The notes: generated by a model not told the origin, from the sequence alone. Shown: positions 1-8,908, numbered from the stretch's first letter. The stretch is DNA of 64,000 nucleotides from Bradyrhizobium aeschynomenes (GCF_013178945.1 NZ_JABFDM010000006.1:457234-521233); one strand, 5' to 3'. Made by a program: numbers and translations.

Positions 1-132
1 GCGGGGAGTAGAGCATGATTTCTGTTTTTCGTCAATTAAAAACCTGAAAACCGAATACGAAAAATCGGTCACCGCCAGCAGGCGAGATGAAACAACACTC
101 GTCTTAGCGAACGTCACACCGCGCGATACAGT

Positions 133-289
133 GCCCTCTCCCCTTGTGGGAGAGGGCATCGCCGGCCGATCCACGAGCGCGGTCGGGTGAGGGGTATCTT
201 TCCGCGCGCTATGCTCGTCGAGACAGACCCCTCACCCGACCGTGCTTGCCCCATTGTCCTACATGCCCTCTCCCACGAGGGGAGAGGGC
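133..289. repeat. long imperfect palindromic intergenic repeat
   Basis: Two nested pairs of inverted arms are visible. The outer arms (133-159 and 263-289) are 27 bp each and differ at one position; each contains GCCCTCTCCCC. The inner arms (179-194 and 228-243) carry CGGTCGGGTGAGGGG and its complement. The whole element could fold into a long hairpin. It lies beyond the 3' end of the minus-strand oxidoreductase gene. This layout is typical of dispersed palindromic repeats in rhizobial intergenic DNA; whether it is multicopy cannot be seen here. Confidence 0.75.
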
Positions 290-334
290 GCATTCACCAG
301 CATCGCATATCACCGTATAATGGTGGCTTGCGCC

Positions 335-3300
335 CTACTCCGCCGCCATCTGCCTTGGCGCGGGCGGCGGATTGGCCAAGTCGGCAGCGAGTTGGGCGTA
401 GCGCACCTTGGCGTCCTGCACCGCCTTGTCCTTGACCGGGCCGTAGCCACGGATCTTGTCGGGCAGCGACAGGAATTCGGCCGCGATCTCGGCATTGGCC
501 GGCGACAGCAGGCTCAGCACGGTCGCGACGTCCTTTTCGTAGCCGGCGATCAGGTCGCGCTCCATCTTACGCTCGGCGGAATAGCCGAAGATGTCGAGCG
601 GCGTGCCGCGCAGGCCCTTGAGCTTCGCCAGCAGCCGGAACATCTTCATCATGCCCGGGCCGTAGCTCTTCTTCTTCGGACGGCCCTGCGGATCGAGGCC
701 GCTGTTGAAGATCGGCGGCGCCAGATTGAAGCTGATCTTGTAGTCGCCCTCGAACGCGTCGTGGAGCTGCTTCTCGAAGGTACCGTCCGAGAACAGCCGC
801 GCCACTTCGTACTCGTCCTTGTAGGCGAGCAGTTTTGCGTAGTTGATCGCGACCGCGCGCGGCAGCCCCTCGCCATAGCCGCCCTTGTCTGCGGCGTCGC
901 GGACCTGGTCGACCAGCTTCCGGTAGCGCTTGGCCAGCCGGGCGTTCTGGTACGCCGTGAGGTAGGTCATGCGATGGGCGATGATCTCGTCGAGCGTCAT
1001 GGCGTCGAGGGACTTTGGCGGCACCGTTTCGTCCTGGCCGGTCATCATGCCGGCGACGCGTTCGGGATTGACAACCATGAGGCGGCCGAGCCGGAACGCC
1101 TCGGTGTTCATCTTGACCGCGACGCCGTTGATCGCGATCGCCTTCTCGACCGCCTCGGCCGACAGCGGCAGCAGGCCCTTCTGATAGGCGAAGCCCATCA
1201 TCATCATGTTGGTGGCGATGCTGTCACCCAGCAGCGCCTCGGCCGGCTTGGTGAAGTCGAAGAAGGTCGCGTCCTTGCGCAGTGCTGTCTCCAGCAGGCT
1301 CGTGACCTTGCGGTTCTGGAAGTTGAAGTCGCGGTTGAGGACAAAGTCGGCGGTCGGGATCAGATGGCTGTTGATCACGCCATGGGTGCGCTCGCTGTCG
1401 CACAGGGTGATCGTCTCCTTGGCGCCCGCCACCACCTCGTCGGCGGCGATGACGAGATCGGCGGTGCCGGTGACGATGCGCGAGCAGGTCACGTCGGCCG
1501 TGTTCTGCGACAGGCGGACGTGGCTCAGCACCGCGCCGCCCTTCTGCGCAAGGCCGGACATGTCGAGGATCATCGAGGCCTTGCCCTCGATATGCGCGGC
1601 CATGCCGAGCAGCGCGCCGATGGTCAGCACGCCGGTCCCGCCGACGCCGCCGACCGCGACGTTATAGGGCCTGTCGAGCGTCGGCTTGCTCAGCGGCTCC
1701 GGCATCTCGCCGATGTCGCCGAGTTCAGCCGGCGCGCGCGAGCGCGGCTTGCCGCCGTCGATGGTGACGAAGGACGGACAGAAGCCCTTCACGCAGGAAT
1801 AGTCCTTGTTGCACGAGGACTGGTTGATGACGCGCTTGCGGCCGAGCTCGGTCTCCAGCGGCTCGACAGAGATGCAGTTCGACTGCACCGAGCAGTCGCC
1901 GCAGCCTTCGCAGACGGCCGGATTGATGAACACGCGGCGCTGCGGATCCTCCATCGTGCCACGCTTACGGCGGCGGCGCTTCTCGGCGGCGCAGGTCTGC
2001 ACGAACACGATGGCCGAGGCGCCCTTGGTCTGGCGCAAGGTCTTCATGACGTTGTCGAGCTCGTCGCGATGCGCCAGCTTGACGCCCGGGGCAATGCTGT
2101 CGGCCGGATAGGCATCGGGATTTTCCGAGACCAGATAGATCTCGCGGATGCCTTCGGAATGCAGCTGGAAGGTGATCTGCTGCGGCGAAAGATCGCCGTC
2201 ATGGCGCTGGCCGCCGGTCATCGCGACGGCGTCGTTGTAGAGGATCTTGTAGGTGATGTTGGCCTTGGAGGCGACCGCCTGGCGGATCGCGAGGCTGCCG
2301 GAATGGAAATATGTGCCGTCGCCGAGATTGGCGAAGATGTGCTCCTCGTTTGTGAACGGCGCGATGCCGACCCACGGCACGCCCTCGCCGCCCATATGGG
2401 TGAAGGTCTCGGTGTTGCGGTTCATCCACAGCGACATGAAGTGGCAGCCGATGCCGGCCAGCGCGCGGCTGCCCTCGGGCACCTTCGTCGACGTGTTGTG
2501 CGGACAGCCGGAGCAGAAATACGGCGTGCGCGCCACCGGCGAGACCAATTGCATCTGCGTGGCGTCGCGGCCGTTGAACCAGTCGGCCTTGGCGCGCAGC
2601 ATCGCCTTGATCTCGGGATTGAGGTCGAGGCGAAGCAGTCGCTCCGTGAGCGAGGTCGCGAGCGAGGCGACGGAGAGCTCGGTCGCGAACGGCAGGAAGC
2701 GCTTGTCGTGGTCGTCCATCTTGCCGACGATGCGCGGGCGGACGTCGTCGCGCCAGTTGAACAGCTCCTGCTTGACCTGGTTCTCGACGATCTCGCGGCG
2801 CTCCTCGATGATGAAGATCTCCTCGAGACCGACCGCGAACTGCCGCACGCCTTCCGGCTCCAGCGGCCAGGGCATGCCGATCTTGTAAAGTCGAAGCCCG
2901 ATCTTGGCGGCAACCTCCTCGGTAATCCCCAACTCGCGCAGCGCCTGGCGGATGTCCTCGTAGCTCTTGCCCGACGCCATGATGCCGTAGCGGGCGTTCG
3001 GTGAATCCATCGTGATGCGGTTGACCTTGTTGGCTCGCGCAAAGGCGATCGCGGCAAAGCCCTTGTAGTCCTGCAGCCGGCGGTCCTGCTCGAAGCGGTC
3101 GTCCGGCCAGCGCAGATTGAGGCCGCCCGGCGGCAGCTCGAAATCTGTCGGGATGACGAACGGCGTCATCTCGTCGTTGAGGTTGATCTCGGCGGTGGTC
3201 TCGACTGTTTCAGTGATGACCTTCATGCCGACCCAGCAGCCGGAATAGCGCGACATCGCGATGCCGAGCAGGCCCATCTCGATCATCTCGTGGATCGACG

Positions 3301-3826
3301 ACGGATAGAGATAGGGCATCAGCGCCGACATGAAGGCGTGGTCGGACTGGTGCGGCACGGTGGAGGACTTGGCGCCGTGGTCGTCGCCGGCGAGGCACAG
3401 CACGCCGCCGTTCTTGGCGGAGCCGGCCGCATTGCCGTGGCGGAAGACGTCGCCGCAGCGGTCGACGCCGGGACCCTTGCCGTACCAGATGCCGACCACG
3501 CCGTCATATTTGCCGCCGGGCGACAGTGCGAGCTGCTGCGAACCCCACACCGCCGTGGCCGCGAGGTCCTCGTTGACGCCGGGCTGGAACTTGACGTTGT
3601 ACTGCTCGAGATGCTTGCGCGCGGAGAACAGCTGCTGGTCGTAGCCGCCGAGCGGCGAGCCGCGATAGCCGGAGATGAAGCCGGCGGTGTTGAGGCCGGC
3701 GGCGCGGTCGCGCCGGATCTGGGCCATCGGCAGCCGGACCAGCGCCTGGATGCCGGTCAGGAAGATGTGGCCGGAGCTTGCGGTGTATTTCTGGTCGAGA
3801 TTGATCTCGCTCTCGTTGATGCCCAT
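335..3826 (-). CDS. indolepyruvate ferredoxin oxidoreductase, fused alpha/beta type
   Basis: 1163-residue cytoplasmic 2-oxoacid:ferredoxin oxidoreductase. It is expected to convert indolepyruvate or other aryl/branched 2-oxoacids to acyl-CoA with thiamine diphosphate and Fe-S clusters. The N-terminal half holds the pyrimidine-binding region (GYRGSPLGGYD near residue 55) and the TPP-binding core (CSGCPHNTS, IGCHFM, GGEGVPWVG). A cysteine-rich stretch (CEGCGDC, about residue 640) follows, then a gamma-type domain beginning GGVGGTGVLT. Length matches the single-chain form common in proteobacteria, as opposed to the split IorA/IorB of archaea. The ATG at 3826 has AGAGGGCGG just upstream. It stands alone, with a repeat element downstream. 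The precise 2-oxoacid substrate is inferred from the family. Confidence 0.93.
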   Translation of the reverse strand: MGINESEINLDQKYTASSGHIFLTGIQALVRLPMAQIRRDRAAGLNTAGFISGYRGSPLGGYDQQLFSARKHLEQYNVKFQPGVNEDLAATAVWGSQQLALSPGGKYDGVVGIWYGKGPGVDRCGDVFRHGNAAGSAKNGGVLCLAGDDHGAKSSTVPHQSDHAFMSALMPYLYPSSIHEMIEMGLLGIAMSRYSGCWVGMKVITETVETTAEINLNDEMTPFVIPTDFELPPGGLNLRWPDDRFEQDRRLQDYKGFAAIAFARANKVNRITMDSPNARYGIMASGKSYEDIRQALRELGITEEVAAKIGLRLYKIGMPWPLEPEGVRQFAVGLEEIFIIEERREIVENQVKQELFNWRDDVRPRIVGKMDDHDKRFLPFATELSVASLATSLTERLLRLDLNPEIKAMLRAKADWFNGRDATQMQLVSPVARTPYFCSGCPHNTSTKVPEGSRALAGIGCHFMSLWMNRNTETFTHMGGEGVPWVGIAPFTNEEHIFANLGDGTYFHSGSLAIRQAVASKANITYKILYNDAVAMTGGQRHDGDLSPQQITFQLHSEGIREIYLVSENPDAYPADSIAPGVKLAHRDELDNVMKTLRQTKGASAIVFVQTCAAEKRRRRKRGTMEDPQRRVFINPAVCEGCGDCSVQSNCISVEPLETELGRKRVINQSSCNKDYSCVKGFCPSFVTIDGGKPRSRAPAELGDIGEMPEPLSKPTLDRPYNVAVGGVGGTGVLTIGALLGMAAHIEGKASMILDMSGLAQKGGAVLSHVRLSQNTADVTCSRIVTGTADLVIAADEVVAGAKETITLCDSERTHGVINSHLIPTADFVLNRDFNFQNRKVTSLLETALRKDATFFDFTKPAEALLGDSIATNMMMMGFAYQKGLLPLSAEAVEKAIAINGVAVKMNTEAFRLGRLMVVNPERVAGMMTGQDETVPPKSLDAMTLDEIIAHRMTYLTAYQNARLAKRYRKLVDQVRDAADKGGYGEGLPRAVAINYAKLLAYKDEYEVARLFSDGTFEKQLHDAFEGDYKISFNLAPPIFNSGLDPQGRPKKKSYGPGMMKMFRLLAKLKGLRGTPLDIFGYSAERKMERDLIAGYEKDVATVLSLLSPANAEIAAEFLSLPDKIRGYGPVKDKAVQDAKVRYAQLAADLANPPPAPRQMAAE

Positions 3827-4139
3827 TCCGCCCTCTCGCCGTGCCTCGTCGGGGTGCGCAGCTCACCGCCTTGGCGGAAGCGCGCGTTCTGCCAATCATT
3901 TATGTCCGCTTTTGAATAATGCGCATCACAAATCTCGCCTGCGCAGGGCAGCCACCCGAAATCGCAATTTCATGGCGAGGGCCAGCGGCGGCTTTTGCCG
4001 TTTATGTCGGAAACGGCCACCGGCGCGAAATGGGATGATGCGCAGCATGGCTTGGCGAGCGCACGGAAACGGTTACCGGAGCATTGCGGCAGGCACGATT
4101 CTGGCACCACTTCATTGTGCAATGCGACAACGCGGCGGC
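3827..4139. other. intergenic, no gene seen
   Basis: This 313-bp stretch separates two minus-strand genes. It must contain the promoter of the oxidoreductase gene. Overlapping open frames here have no ribosome-binding sites or family resemblance and look like chance frames. Confidence 0.5.
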
Positions 4140-4784
4140 TCAGCCGCGCTCCTCGCCCGTGAAGACGAAGCGCGGCATGTTCCATTTGTAGCGGATCGCC
4201 AGCAGCCGGAACGACAGCCCGAACACGAAGGTCAGCGCCGTCAGGACGCCGCTGCCGAGTCCGAGCGACAACCCCGTGGCATAGATCAAGCCGGTCAGCA
4301 GCGACACGCTGGCATAGAGCTCGGCGCGAAACAGCAGCGGCACGTCGTTGCAGAGGATGTCGCGCAGCACGCCGCCCGCGCAGCCCGTGATCATCCCGGC
4401 GACGATGACGATGCCGAACGGCACGTTCATCTGCCAGGCGATGTTGCAACCCGACATCGTGAACACCACGAGCCCGATGGCATCGAGCACGAGAAAAGCG
4501 GTGGTCAGCCGGTGCACGACACGCGCCATCGCGATGGTGACGAATGGCGCCAGCAGGGTCAGCAGCAGATAGGACGGCCGCTCGACCCAGGCGAGCGGAT
4601 AATGTCCCAGCAGAACGTCGCGCAACGTGCCGCCGCCGAGCGCGGTGATGGCGCCCAGCAGGCAGACACCCATCCAGTCCATGCTGCGGCGCCCCGCCGC
4701 GAGCGCCGCGGTCATCGCCTGCGCCGCCAGCGCCAACCAGGACAACAGATGCAACACGCTGTCAGCCGGCGGCAGGTTCCACAT
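4140..4784 (-). CDS. trimeric intracellular cation channel (TRIC/UPF0126) family membrane protein
   Basis: 214-residue inner-membrane protein of the YicG/UPF0126 family, which has the fold of TRIC cation channels. Two internal repeats each carry the family GG...RD signature: GGGTLRDVLLG near residue 55 and GGVLRDILCND near residue 140. About seven hydrophobic segments fill the chain. The ATG at 4784 has GGAGCTCTCG upstream. Function in bacteria is not established beyond channel-like transport of monovalent cations, and glycine transport has been proposed for some members. No clear operon partner. Confidence 0.88.
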   Translation of the reverse strand: MWNLPPADSVLHLLSWLALAAQAMTAALAAGRRSMDWMGVCLLGAITALGGGTLRDVLLGHYPLAWVERPSYLLLTLLAPFVTIAMARVVHRLTTAFLVLDAIGLVVFTMSGCNIAWQMNVPFGIVIVAGMITGCAGGVLRDILCNDVPLLFRAELYASVSLLTGLIYATGLSLGLGSGVLTALTFVFGLSFRLLAIRYKWNMPRFVFTGEERG

Positions 4785-4921
4785 CGAGAGCTCCAGAATC
4801 GCAAATGCGCGCCCGGAACCTTAGCGCGCCGCGACACGATCCAGATGGGGATTTCGTAAGGTTTCGCGGAACGGAGGCAGGGCCGCGCTGGTTGTCCGCA
4901 GACAATCGCAAGGAGGATGCA

Positions 4922-5350
4922 ATGGCCAACGAACGGCTTCCGAATGAACGTTATCCCGACGGCATGACCCGGCCGGACATGACGACGCGCCCCGGCATGG
5001 GCGCTGCCGACCCGACCGGCGCGGGCGTGACGGGCACCGAGTACGAGCGCGCGGCGCGTATGGATAGTCAGCTGCAGCCGGATCCCGAGCTGTCGGAAGG
5101 ACGCGCTTCGACCGGCCGCATGGCAGCCTACGCCCTCGGCATCGCGATCCTGCTCGGCGCGGTGTTCTACGGCCTGAACAACATGTCGGCGCGCAACGAC
5201 CAGGCCAGCACCACGCCGGCGTCGCAATCGGCATCGACGAAAACCGGCACCACGCCCAACGGTTCGCCTGGCGTGACCACGGGCGCTGCCGGTGATCGCA
5301 CGACCCCGCCGCCGGCGGCACCGAGCGGCCAGAACAACACCGCGAAGTAA
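4922..5350 (+). CDS. single-pass membrane protein of unknown function
   Basis: 142 residues. The first ~60 residues are hydrophilic, rich in Met/Pro/Arg/Asp (for example RPDMTTRPGMGAADPTGAG). One transmembrane segment follows (AAYALGIAILLGAVFYGL, about residues 66-83), then a low-complexity Ser/Thr/Pro/Gly tail that would lie outside the membrane. The ATG at 4922 is chosen because AAGGAGG lies 7-8 nt upstream; the frame stays open upstream but without such a site. A strong intrinsic terminator follows. I do not recognise a family with an assigned function. Confidence 0.75.
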   Translation: MANERLPNERYPDGMTRPDMTTRPGMGAADPTGAGVTGTEYERAARMDSQLQPDPELSEGRASTGRMAAYALGIAILLGAVFYGLNNMSARNDQASTTPASQSASTKTGTTPNGSPGVTTGAAGDRTTPPPAAPSGQNNTAK

Positions 5351-5399
5351 TCGCGCCCAACAACTCGATCTCGCAGACGGCGACCAGCCGTCAAGACTG

Positions 5400-5432
5400 G
5401 CGGCGGGTGAGCAATCACCCGCCGCTCTTTTT
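5400..5432 (+). terminator. intrinsic terminator
   Basis: An 11-bp GC-rich perfect stem (GCGGCGGGTGA / TCACCCGCCGC) with a GCAA loop is followed directly by TCTTTTTG. It ends the transcript of the membrane-protein gene that stops at 5350. Confidence 0.9.
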
Positions 5433-5564
5433 GAGAGAGTCCTCATCAGTACCGGGCGGGCGCCGGCCTAGAATTACGTACCAACGACCTTTGGGGTGGA
5501 ACCAATCACGCCTTGGCCGATTGGCCGTGCGGCACTTTGACCCACTGACTGGAGGAGACACGTG

Positions 5565-5876
5565 ATGAAGGTTCTAGCTCTCGTAGCCGCAGCAGGCACA
5601 CTGGTGATGACTGCAGCCTCGGCCGCCCCGCTCTCGCCCGACGTTTCGGCGGTCCCAAAGCGCGACGTCCAGAACGTCCGGATGGTCTGCAACGAGGACG
5701 GACGTTGCTGGCGCGAGCGCCGCGAACGTCGCGTCATCATCGAAGATCGCGACCGCGATTCCTACGCCTATTCCCCGCGGGAGCGCCACATCGAGCGCCG
5801 CACCTATGAAGATCGCGGCGGCATCGGCATCCGCGCGCCCGGCGTGAGCGTCGGCATTGGGACGGATCGCTACTGA
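5565..5876 (+). CDS. small secreted Arg/Asp-rich protein, unknown function
   Basis: 103 residues with a clear Sec signal peptide (MKVLALVAAAGTLVMTAASA, cleavage near A-A-P) and a mature part with a Cys pair (VCNEDGRCWRERRERR) followed by a strongly charged segment. The ATG at 5565 has GGAGG 9 nt upstream; a GTG three bases earlier is an alternative. A weak GGAAC-N16-GATT element sits at 5498-5522 and the motif ACGTACCAAC at 5476-5485. Proteins of this sort are common in Bradyrhizobium; no function is known to me. Confidence 0.75.
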   Translation: MKVLALVAAAGTLVMTAASAAPLSPDVSAVPKRDVQNVRMVCNEDGRCWRERRERRVIIEDRDRDSYAYSPRERHIERRTYEDRGGIGIRAPGVSVGIGTDRY

Positions 5877-5902
5877 GCGGTTGGAACTGCTGAATTGGAA
5901 AA

Positions 5903-5925
5903 GCCGCGGTAGGTCCGCGGCTCTT
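5903..5925. terminator. short bidirectional terminator-like hairpin
   Basis: GCCGCGG - TAGGT - CCGCGGC stem-loop followed by TCTT on the plus strand and preceded by a pyrimidine-poor run, lying between two convergent genes. The T-run is short, so the call is moderate. Confidence 0.5.
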
Positions 5926-5945
5926 CTGCATGCGTGGATCTGATC

Positions 5946-6764
5946 TCAGCCGAAGATCTTGTTCAGCTCGCCGCCGGGTAAGCCTTTCGACAGCTCAGTG
6001 AAGGTGCCCTGCTCTGCCATTTCCTTCGCTGCGCGCATGAAACCAGCCCACGCCATTCGCGCCAGTGATCCGCCGACGCTGATGCGGCGCACGCCAAGTC
6101 CCGCGGCCTGCTCCAACGAGAGGCCGGACGCCCCGATCAGCAGGTTCACCGGCTTCGGCGCCACAGCCTTCACCACGGCGGAGATCTCCTCGACCGTCTT
6201 GATCCCCGGTGCATAGAGACAATCCGCGCCGGCCTCGGCATAGGCCGTGAGACGGTCGGTCACGAGCCGGAGGTCGGGCTTGCCCCAGAGAAACGCCTCG
6301 CAGCGACCGGTCAGCAGCACGTCGCCGCCATTGGCATCGATCGCCTGCCGTGCGGCGCGGATGCGCTCCACCGCCAGTTCGCGCTGATAGAGCGGATCGT
6401 CCTTGTCACCCGTGGAATCCTCGATCGATAGGCCCGCGACGCCGGTCGCGACCGCGCGCGCCACGTTGGCGGCCACCCCTTCCGGGGCATCAGCGAAGCC
6501 GCCCTCGAAATCGGCGTTGACGGGAATGTCGACGGCCGCCGACAACGCGACGAGATGCGCGAGCATCTCGTCGAGCGTCGTGCCCGTGTCGGCCTTGCCG
6601 ATCGACCACGCGAAGCCGGCGCTCGTGGAGGCAATCGCCTTGAAGCCGAGATGCTGCAGCATCTTCGCCGTGCCGACATCGAACGGATTGGGCAACACGA
6701 AGCAACCGGTCTCATGCAGCTTGCGAAAGGCCGCGCGCTTGTCTGCCGTGGTGGTCACTGCCAT
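5946..6764 (-). CDS. isocitrate lyase/PEP mutase family protein
   Basis: 272 residues with the TIM-barrel fold of the ICL/PEPM superfamily. Visible family features: FVLPNPFDVGTAKMLQ near residue 20, ASTSAGFAWSIG, the metal-binding region VNADFEGGF, and SIEDSTG. In place of the isocitrate-lyase KKCGH-type catalytic loop it has GRCEAFLWG. It is therefore not a classical isocitrate or methylisocitrate lyase; C-C or P-C bond lyase activity on a small oxo-acid is a family-level guess. It follows the NIPSNAP gene on the same strand (45-bp gap), probably as one operon facing away from the ArsR regulator. Confidence 0.85.
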   Translation of the reverse strand: MAVTTTADKRAAFRKLHETGCFVLPNPFDVGTAKMLQHLGFKAIASTSAGFAWSIGKADTGTTLDEMLAHLVALSAAVDIPVNADFEGGFADAPEGVAANVARAVATGVAGLSIEDSTGDKDDPLYQRELAVERIRAARQAIDANGGDVLLTGRCEAFLWGKPDLRLVTDRLTAYAEAGADCLYAPGIKTVEEISAVVKAVAPKPVNLLIGASGLSLEQAAGLGVRRISVGGSLARMAWAGFMRAAKEMAEQGTFTELSKGLPGGELNKIFG

Positions 6765-6809
6765 GTCATTCTCCCATCTCGCATCAGTCGCAGCAGCATA
6801 GTGCCGCCC

Positions 6810-7124
6810 TCATGGCGCCGCTACGACGCTGCGCAAAAATGTTCGCTCTTCGCCCAGAATGAGCTTGTGCTCCTCGGCGAGCGCGAAGTTCGCCCTACCC
6901 TCGGCATCCCCGCGCAAGGTCGCGCGATAGCGTTCGTAAGCGGCGAGATTGTCGAAGGAAATCAGGCCATAGGCGATGTCGTTGGTGCCCTCATGGGGCA
7001 TGAAATAGCCGATCAGGTTGCCGCCGCAGCGCGGAATGATCGACAACCAGCGCTGCGCGTAGTGCTCGAACACGTCGCGCTTGAACGGATCGATTCGATA
7101 GCGGATGAAGACAGTGATGCTCAT
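6810..7124 (-). CDS. NIPSNAP family dimeric alpha-beta barrel protein
   Basis: 104 residues. MSITVFIRYRIDPFKRDVFE and PRCGGNLIGYFMPHEGTNDI are typical of bacterial NIPSNAP-type ferredoxin-like proteins of unknown enzymology. ATG 7124 was chosen over the longer frame because GAGG lies 7 nt upstream and family members begin at this point. It is first gene of a probable two-gene operon with the PEP-mutase-family gene, and is divergent from an ArsR regulator across 75 bp, so regulation by that protein is likely. Confidence 0.8.
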   Translation of the reverse strand: MSITVFIRYRIDPFKRDVFEHYAQRWLSIIPRCGGNLIGYFMPHEGTNDIAYGLISFDNLAAYERYRATLRGDAEGRANFALAEEHKLILGEERTFLRSVVAAP

Positions 7125-7177
7125 GACAACCTCGAGTATGTTTGGCTTGACCGAGACTATCTGCTTGCCCGACGATA

Positions 7178-7193
7178 ATGCTTCGGCTAGCAT
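7178..7193. promoter_or_regulatory. candidate ArsR-family operator
   Basis: ATGCT-TCGGCT-AGCAT inverted repeat lies just 6 bp before the ArsR start codon, in the 75-bp divergent region. A second overlapping pair (CTTCG / CGAAG) spans 7181-7198. GATAAT at 7174-7179 could be a -10 box. Position and symmetry fit an autoregulatory operator; binding is inferred. Confidence 0.45.
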
Positions 7194-7199
7194 CGAAGT

Positions 7200-7898
7200 A
7201 TGAAATCAGGTCCCGATATCGCAATGGTTGCAGCGCTGGTCGGCGATCCCGCCCGCGCCAACATGCTGACCGCCCTGCTCTCAGGCCGCGCCCTGACTGC
7301 GACCGAGCTTGCCCAGGAGGCCGGCGTGACGCCGCAGACGGCGAGCTCCCATTTGGCCAAGCTGGAAGGCGGCGGCCTGATCGAGCCGGAGAAGCAGGGC
7401 CGCCACCGCTACTACCGGCTCGCCGATCCCGATGTCGCGGACGTGCTGGAGAAGCTCGCCGGTCTCGCGGCGCGCGCCGGCCACATGCGAGTCCGTACCG
7501 GCCCCAAGGAGCCGGAGCTGCGGCGCGCTCGCATCTGCTACGACCATCTCGCCGGCGATCTCGGCGTACAGATGCTCGACAGCATGGTCCGGCAGAAGCT
7601 CGTTCGCCATCGCAAGCAGGAGATCATCCTCACCGAGGAGGGCGAGCACTTCCTTGCGCGACATCTGAGGATCTCGCCGGAAATGCTGACGCACCCGCGG
7701 CGGCCGGTCTGCAAGGCCTGTCTCGACTGGAGCGCGCGCCGGCATCATCTCGCCGGGACGCTCGGCGCAGCCCTGATGAAGCGCTTCACCGAGCTCAAAT
7801 GGGCCGCGCGCGACACCACGGCCGGCAGTCGCGTCGTGAATTTCAGCCGCGCTGGTGAAAAGCACTTTGCGGCGCTGTTCGGAGCGGCCGGCGACTGA
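7200..7898 (+). CDS. ArsR family transcriptional regulator
   Basis: 232-residue winged-helix repressor. The DNA-binding part is at residues 8-85: GDPARANMLTALLSG, then the recognition helix TPQTASSHLAKLEGGGLIE and wing KQGRHRYYRL. The C-terminal two thirds contain another conserved segment (RARICYDHLAGDLGVQM) and the Cys-bearing RPVCKACLDWSARRHHLAG found in a long ArsR subfamily. No CxC metal motif of the arsenic type is present, so the ligand is unknown. Divergent from the NIPSNAP/PEP-mutase-family operon, its likely target. There is no strong Shine-Dalgarno before ATG 7200, so a very short leader is possible. Confidence 0.9.
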   Translation: MKSGPDIAMVAALVGDPARANMLTALLSGRALTATELAQEAGVTPQTASSHLAKLEGGGLIEPEKQGRHRYYRLADPDVADVLEKLAGLAARAGHMRVRTGPKEPELRRARICYDHLAGDLGVQMLDSMVRQKLVRHRKQEIILTEEGEHFLARHLRISPEMLTHPRRPVCKACLDWSARRHHLAGTLGAALMKRFTELKWAARDTTAGSRVVNFSRAGEKHFAALFGAAGD

Positions 7899-8057
7899 CG
7901 ATCGCGCGCTGCGATCGCCGATGCGGGTTACCTCGTGTTTCGCGAAGCGCCGGCCAGATAAGGCGCGCTGCTGCTCGACTTCCGGAGCAGGTGGATCAGG
8001 CGCCGCGGCAGGGATCGCGCTGCTACGCAACCCCTGCCCGACTGTCACGCCGAGGCG

Positions 8058-8312
8058 TTACCAGTTGCGGAAGCAGCGCTTGCCGTAGGGGCCGGTGTGC
8101 CACCCCCGAGGACAGTTGTAGAGCGGCCGGCAGGCGCCACGCGGGCCGCGGTGAAAGCCGGGTCCACAGCCCTGCGCCACCTGAATGATCTCGGCGGACG
8201 AGCCGCCCTGCACCATCGCCGGCGTGATCGGTGCGAGTGGCGCAGCCTGTGCGGTGGACAGGCTGAACAGGCCAACGCCGAGAGCCAAGGCAGCAGCAGC
8301 AAGAGTCTTCAT
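8058..8312 (-). CDS. secreted GCG_CRPN-type small protein
   Basis: 84 residues: signal peptide (MKTLAAAALALGVGLFSLST, cleaved after AQA) and a mature domain with GCGPGFHRGPRGACRP and the Cys/Trp/Gly-rich end NCPRGWHTGPYGKRCFRNW. This is the GCG_CRPN pattern seen in many rhizobial secreted proteins; function unknown. ATG 8312 has GGAAGGAA upstream. The gene lies 85 bp downstream of the His-rich secreted protein gene on the same strand and may share its transcript. Confidence 0.8.
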   Translation of the reverse strand: MKTLAAAALALGVGLFSLSTAQAAPLAPITPAMVQGGSSAEIIQVAQGCGPGFHRGPRGACRPLYNCPRGWHTGPYGKRCFRNW

Positions 8313-8397
8313 CGCTCATTCCTTCCTTCAACGCGCCGCGACGCGGCTCCAACGGTAGTCTGACGGTGATGACCAAAGTTCACGCCTCCGACACCGA

Positions 8398-8763
8398 TCA
8401 CCAATGATGACGACGGTGCCAGCGGCGGCGCCAGTGCCGATGATGGTGACGCCAGCCCCAATGGCGGCGCCGCCAGCCCCAGTGACGCCGGCGCCAACCG
8501 CCATGATGACCGTGACCGTGATGACCATGATGTCCATGATGTCCGTGGTGCCCGCCGCGCACCTGCTCCGGAGCAAGCCGACCGGCCTCCTGCTGCGAGG
8601 TCACCGCGCGCTCGACATTCATGTCTCTCGCTGACGGAAGCCCACCGTTGAGGGGCGACGGCGCAAGCGGCGCGGCGATCGACTCCGTCGCGCGAAGGGC
8701 GGCCCCCGCAGCGGCCACGCAGCCGAGGCCCAATGCCAGTCTGAGGAAATTTCGTCGTTCCAT
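8398..8763 (-). CDS. His/Gly/Trp-rich exported protein with Tat-like signal
   Basis: 121 residues. The N-terminus MERRNFLRLALGLG has the twin-arginine pattern followed by a hydrophobic stretch and an AIAAP-like cleavage region. The C-terminal half is extreme low complexity: HHGHHGHHGHHGHGHH followed by repeats of RRRHWGW and HHHRHW. Metal (Ni/Zn/Cu) binding by the His tract is plausible but inferred. ATG 8763 has GGAGG 6 nt upstream. Upstream of the GCG_CRPN gene on the same strand. Confidence 0.7.
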   Translation of the reverse strand: MERRNFLRLALGLGCVAAAGAALRATESIAAPLAPSPLNGGLPSARDMNVERAVTSQQEAGRLAPEQVRGGHHGHHGHHGHHGHGHHGGWRRRHWGWRRRHWGWRHHHRHWRRRWHRRHHW

Positions 8764-8908
8764 CGCGCGCCTCCATGATCCACGAGCTCAGAGCATGAAG
8801 GCAGTATTCGACTGATCACCTGAACGTGAGCTGAACTGTCTCACCACATGACGTGCGGCGCGGATATGGCGCCGCCACGCTTTCGTCATGGTCGGTCGAT
8901 CACGCGGC

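Noticed and set aside
242..3004. A 920-codon open frame antisense to the indolepyruvate oxidoreductase gene
   Set aside because: It is a GC-skew shadow: composition rich in His/Arg/Gly/Asp without domains, no ribosome-binding site, and fully covered by a well-supported gene on the other strand.
5400..5432. Hairpin as a regulatory operator
   Set aside because: The run TCTTTTT directly after a GC-rich stem makes an intrinsic terminator far more likely.
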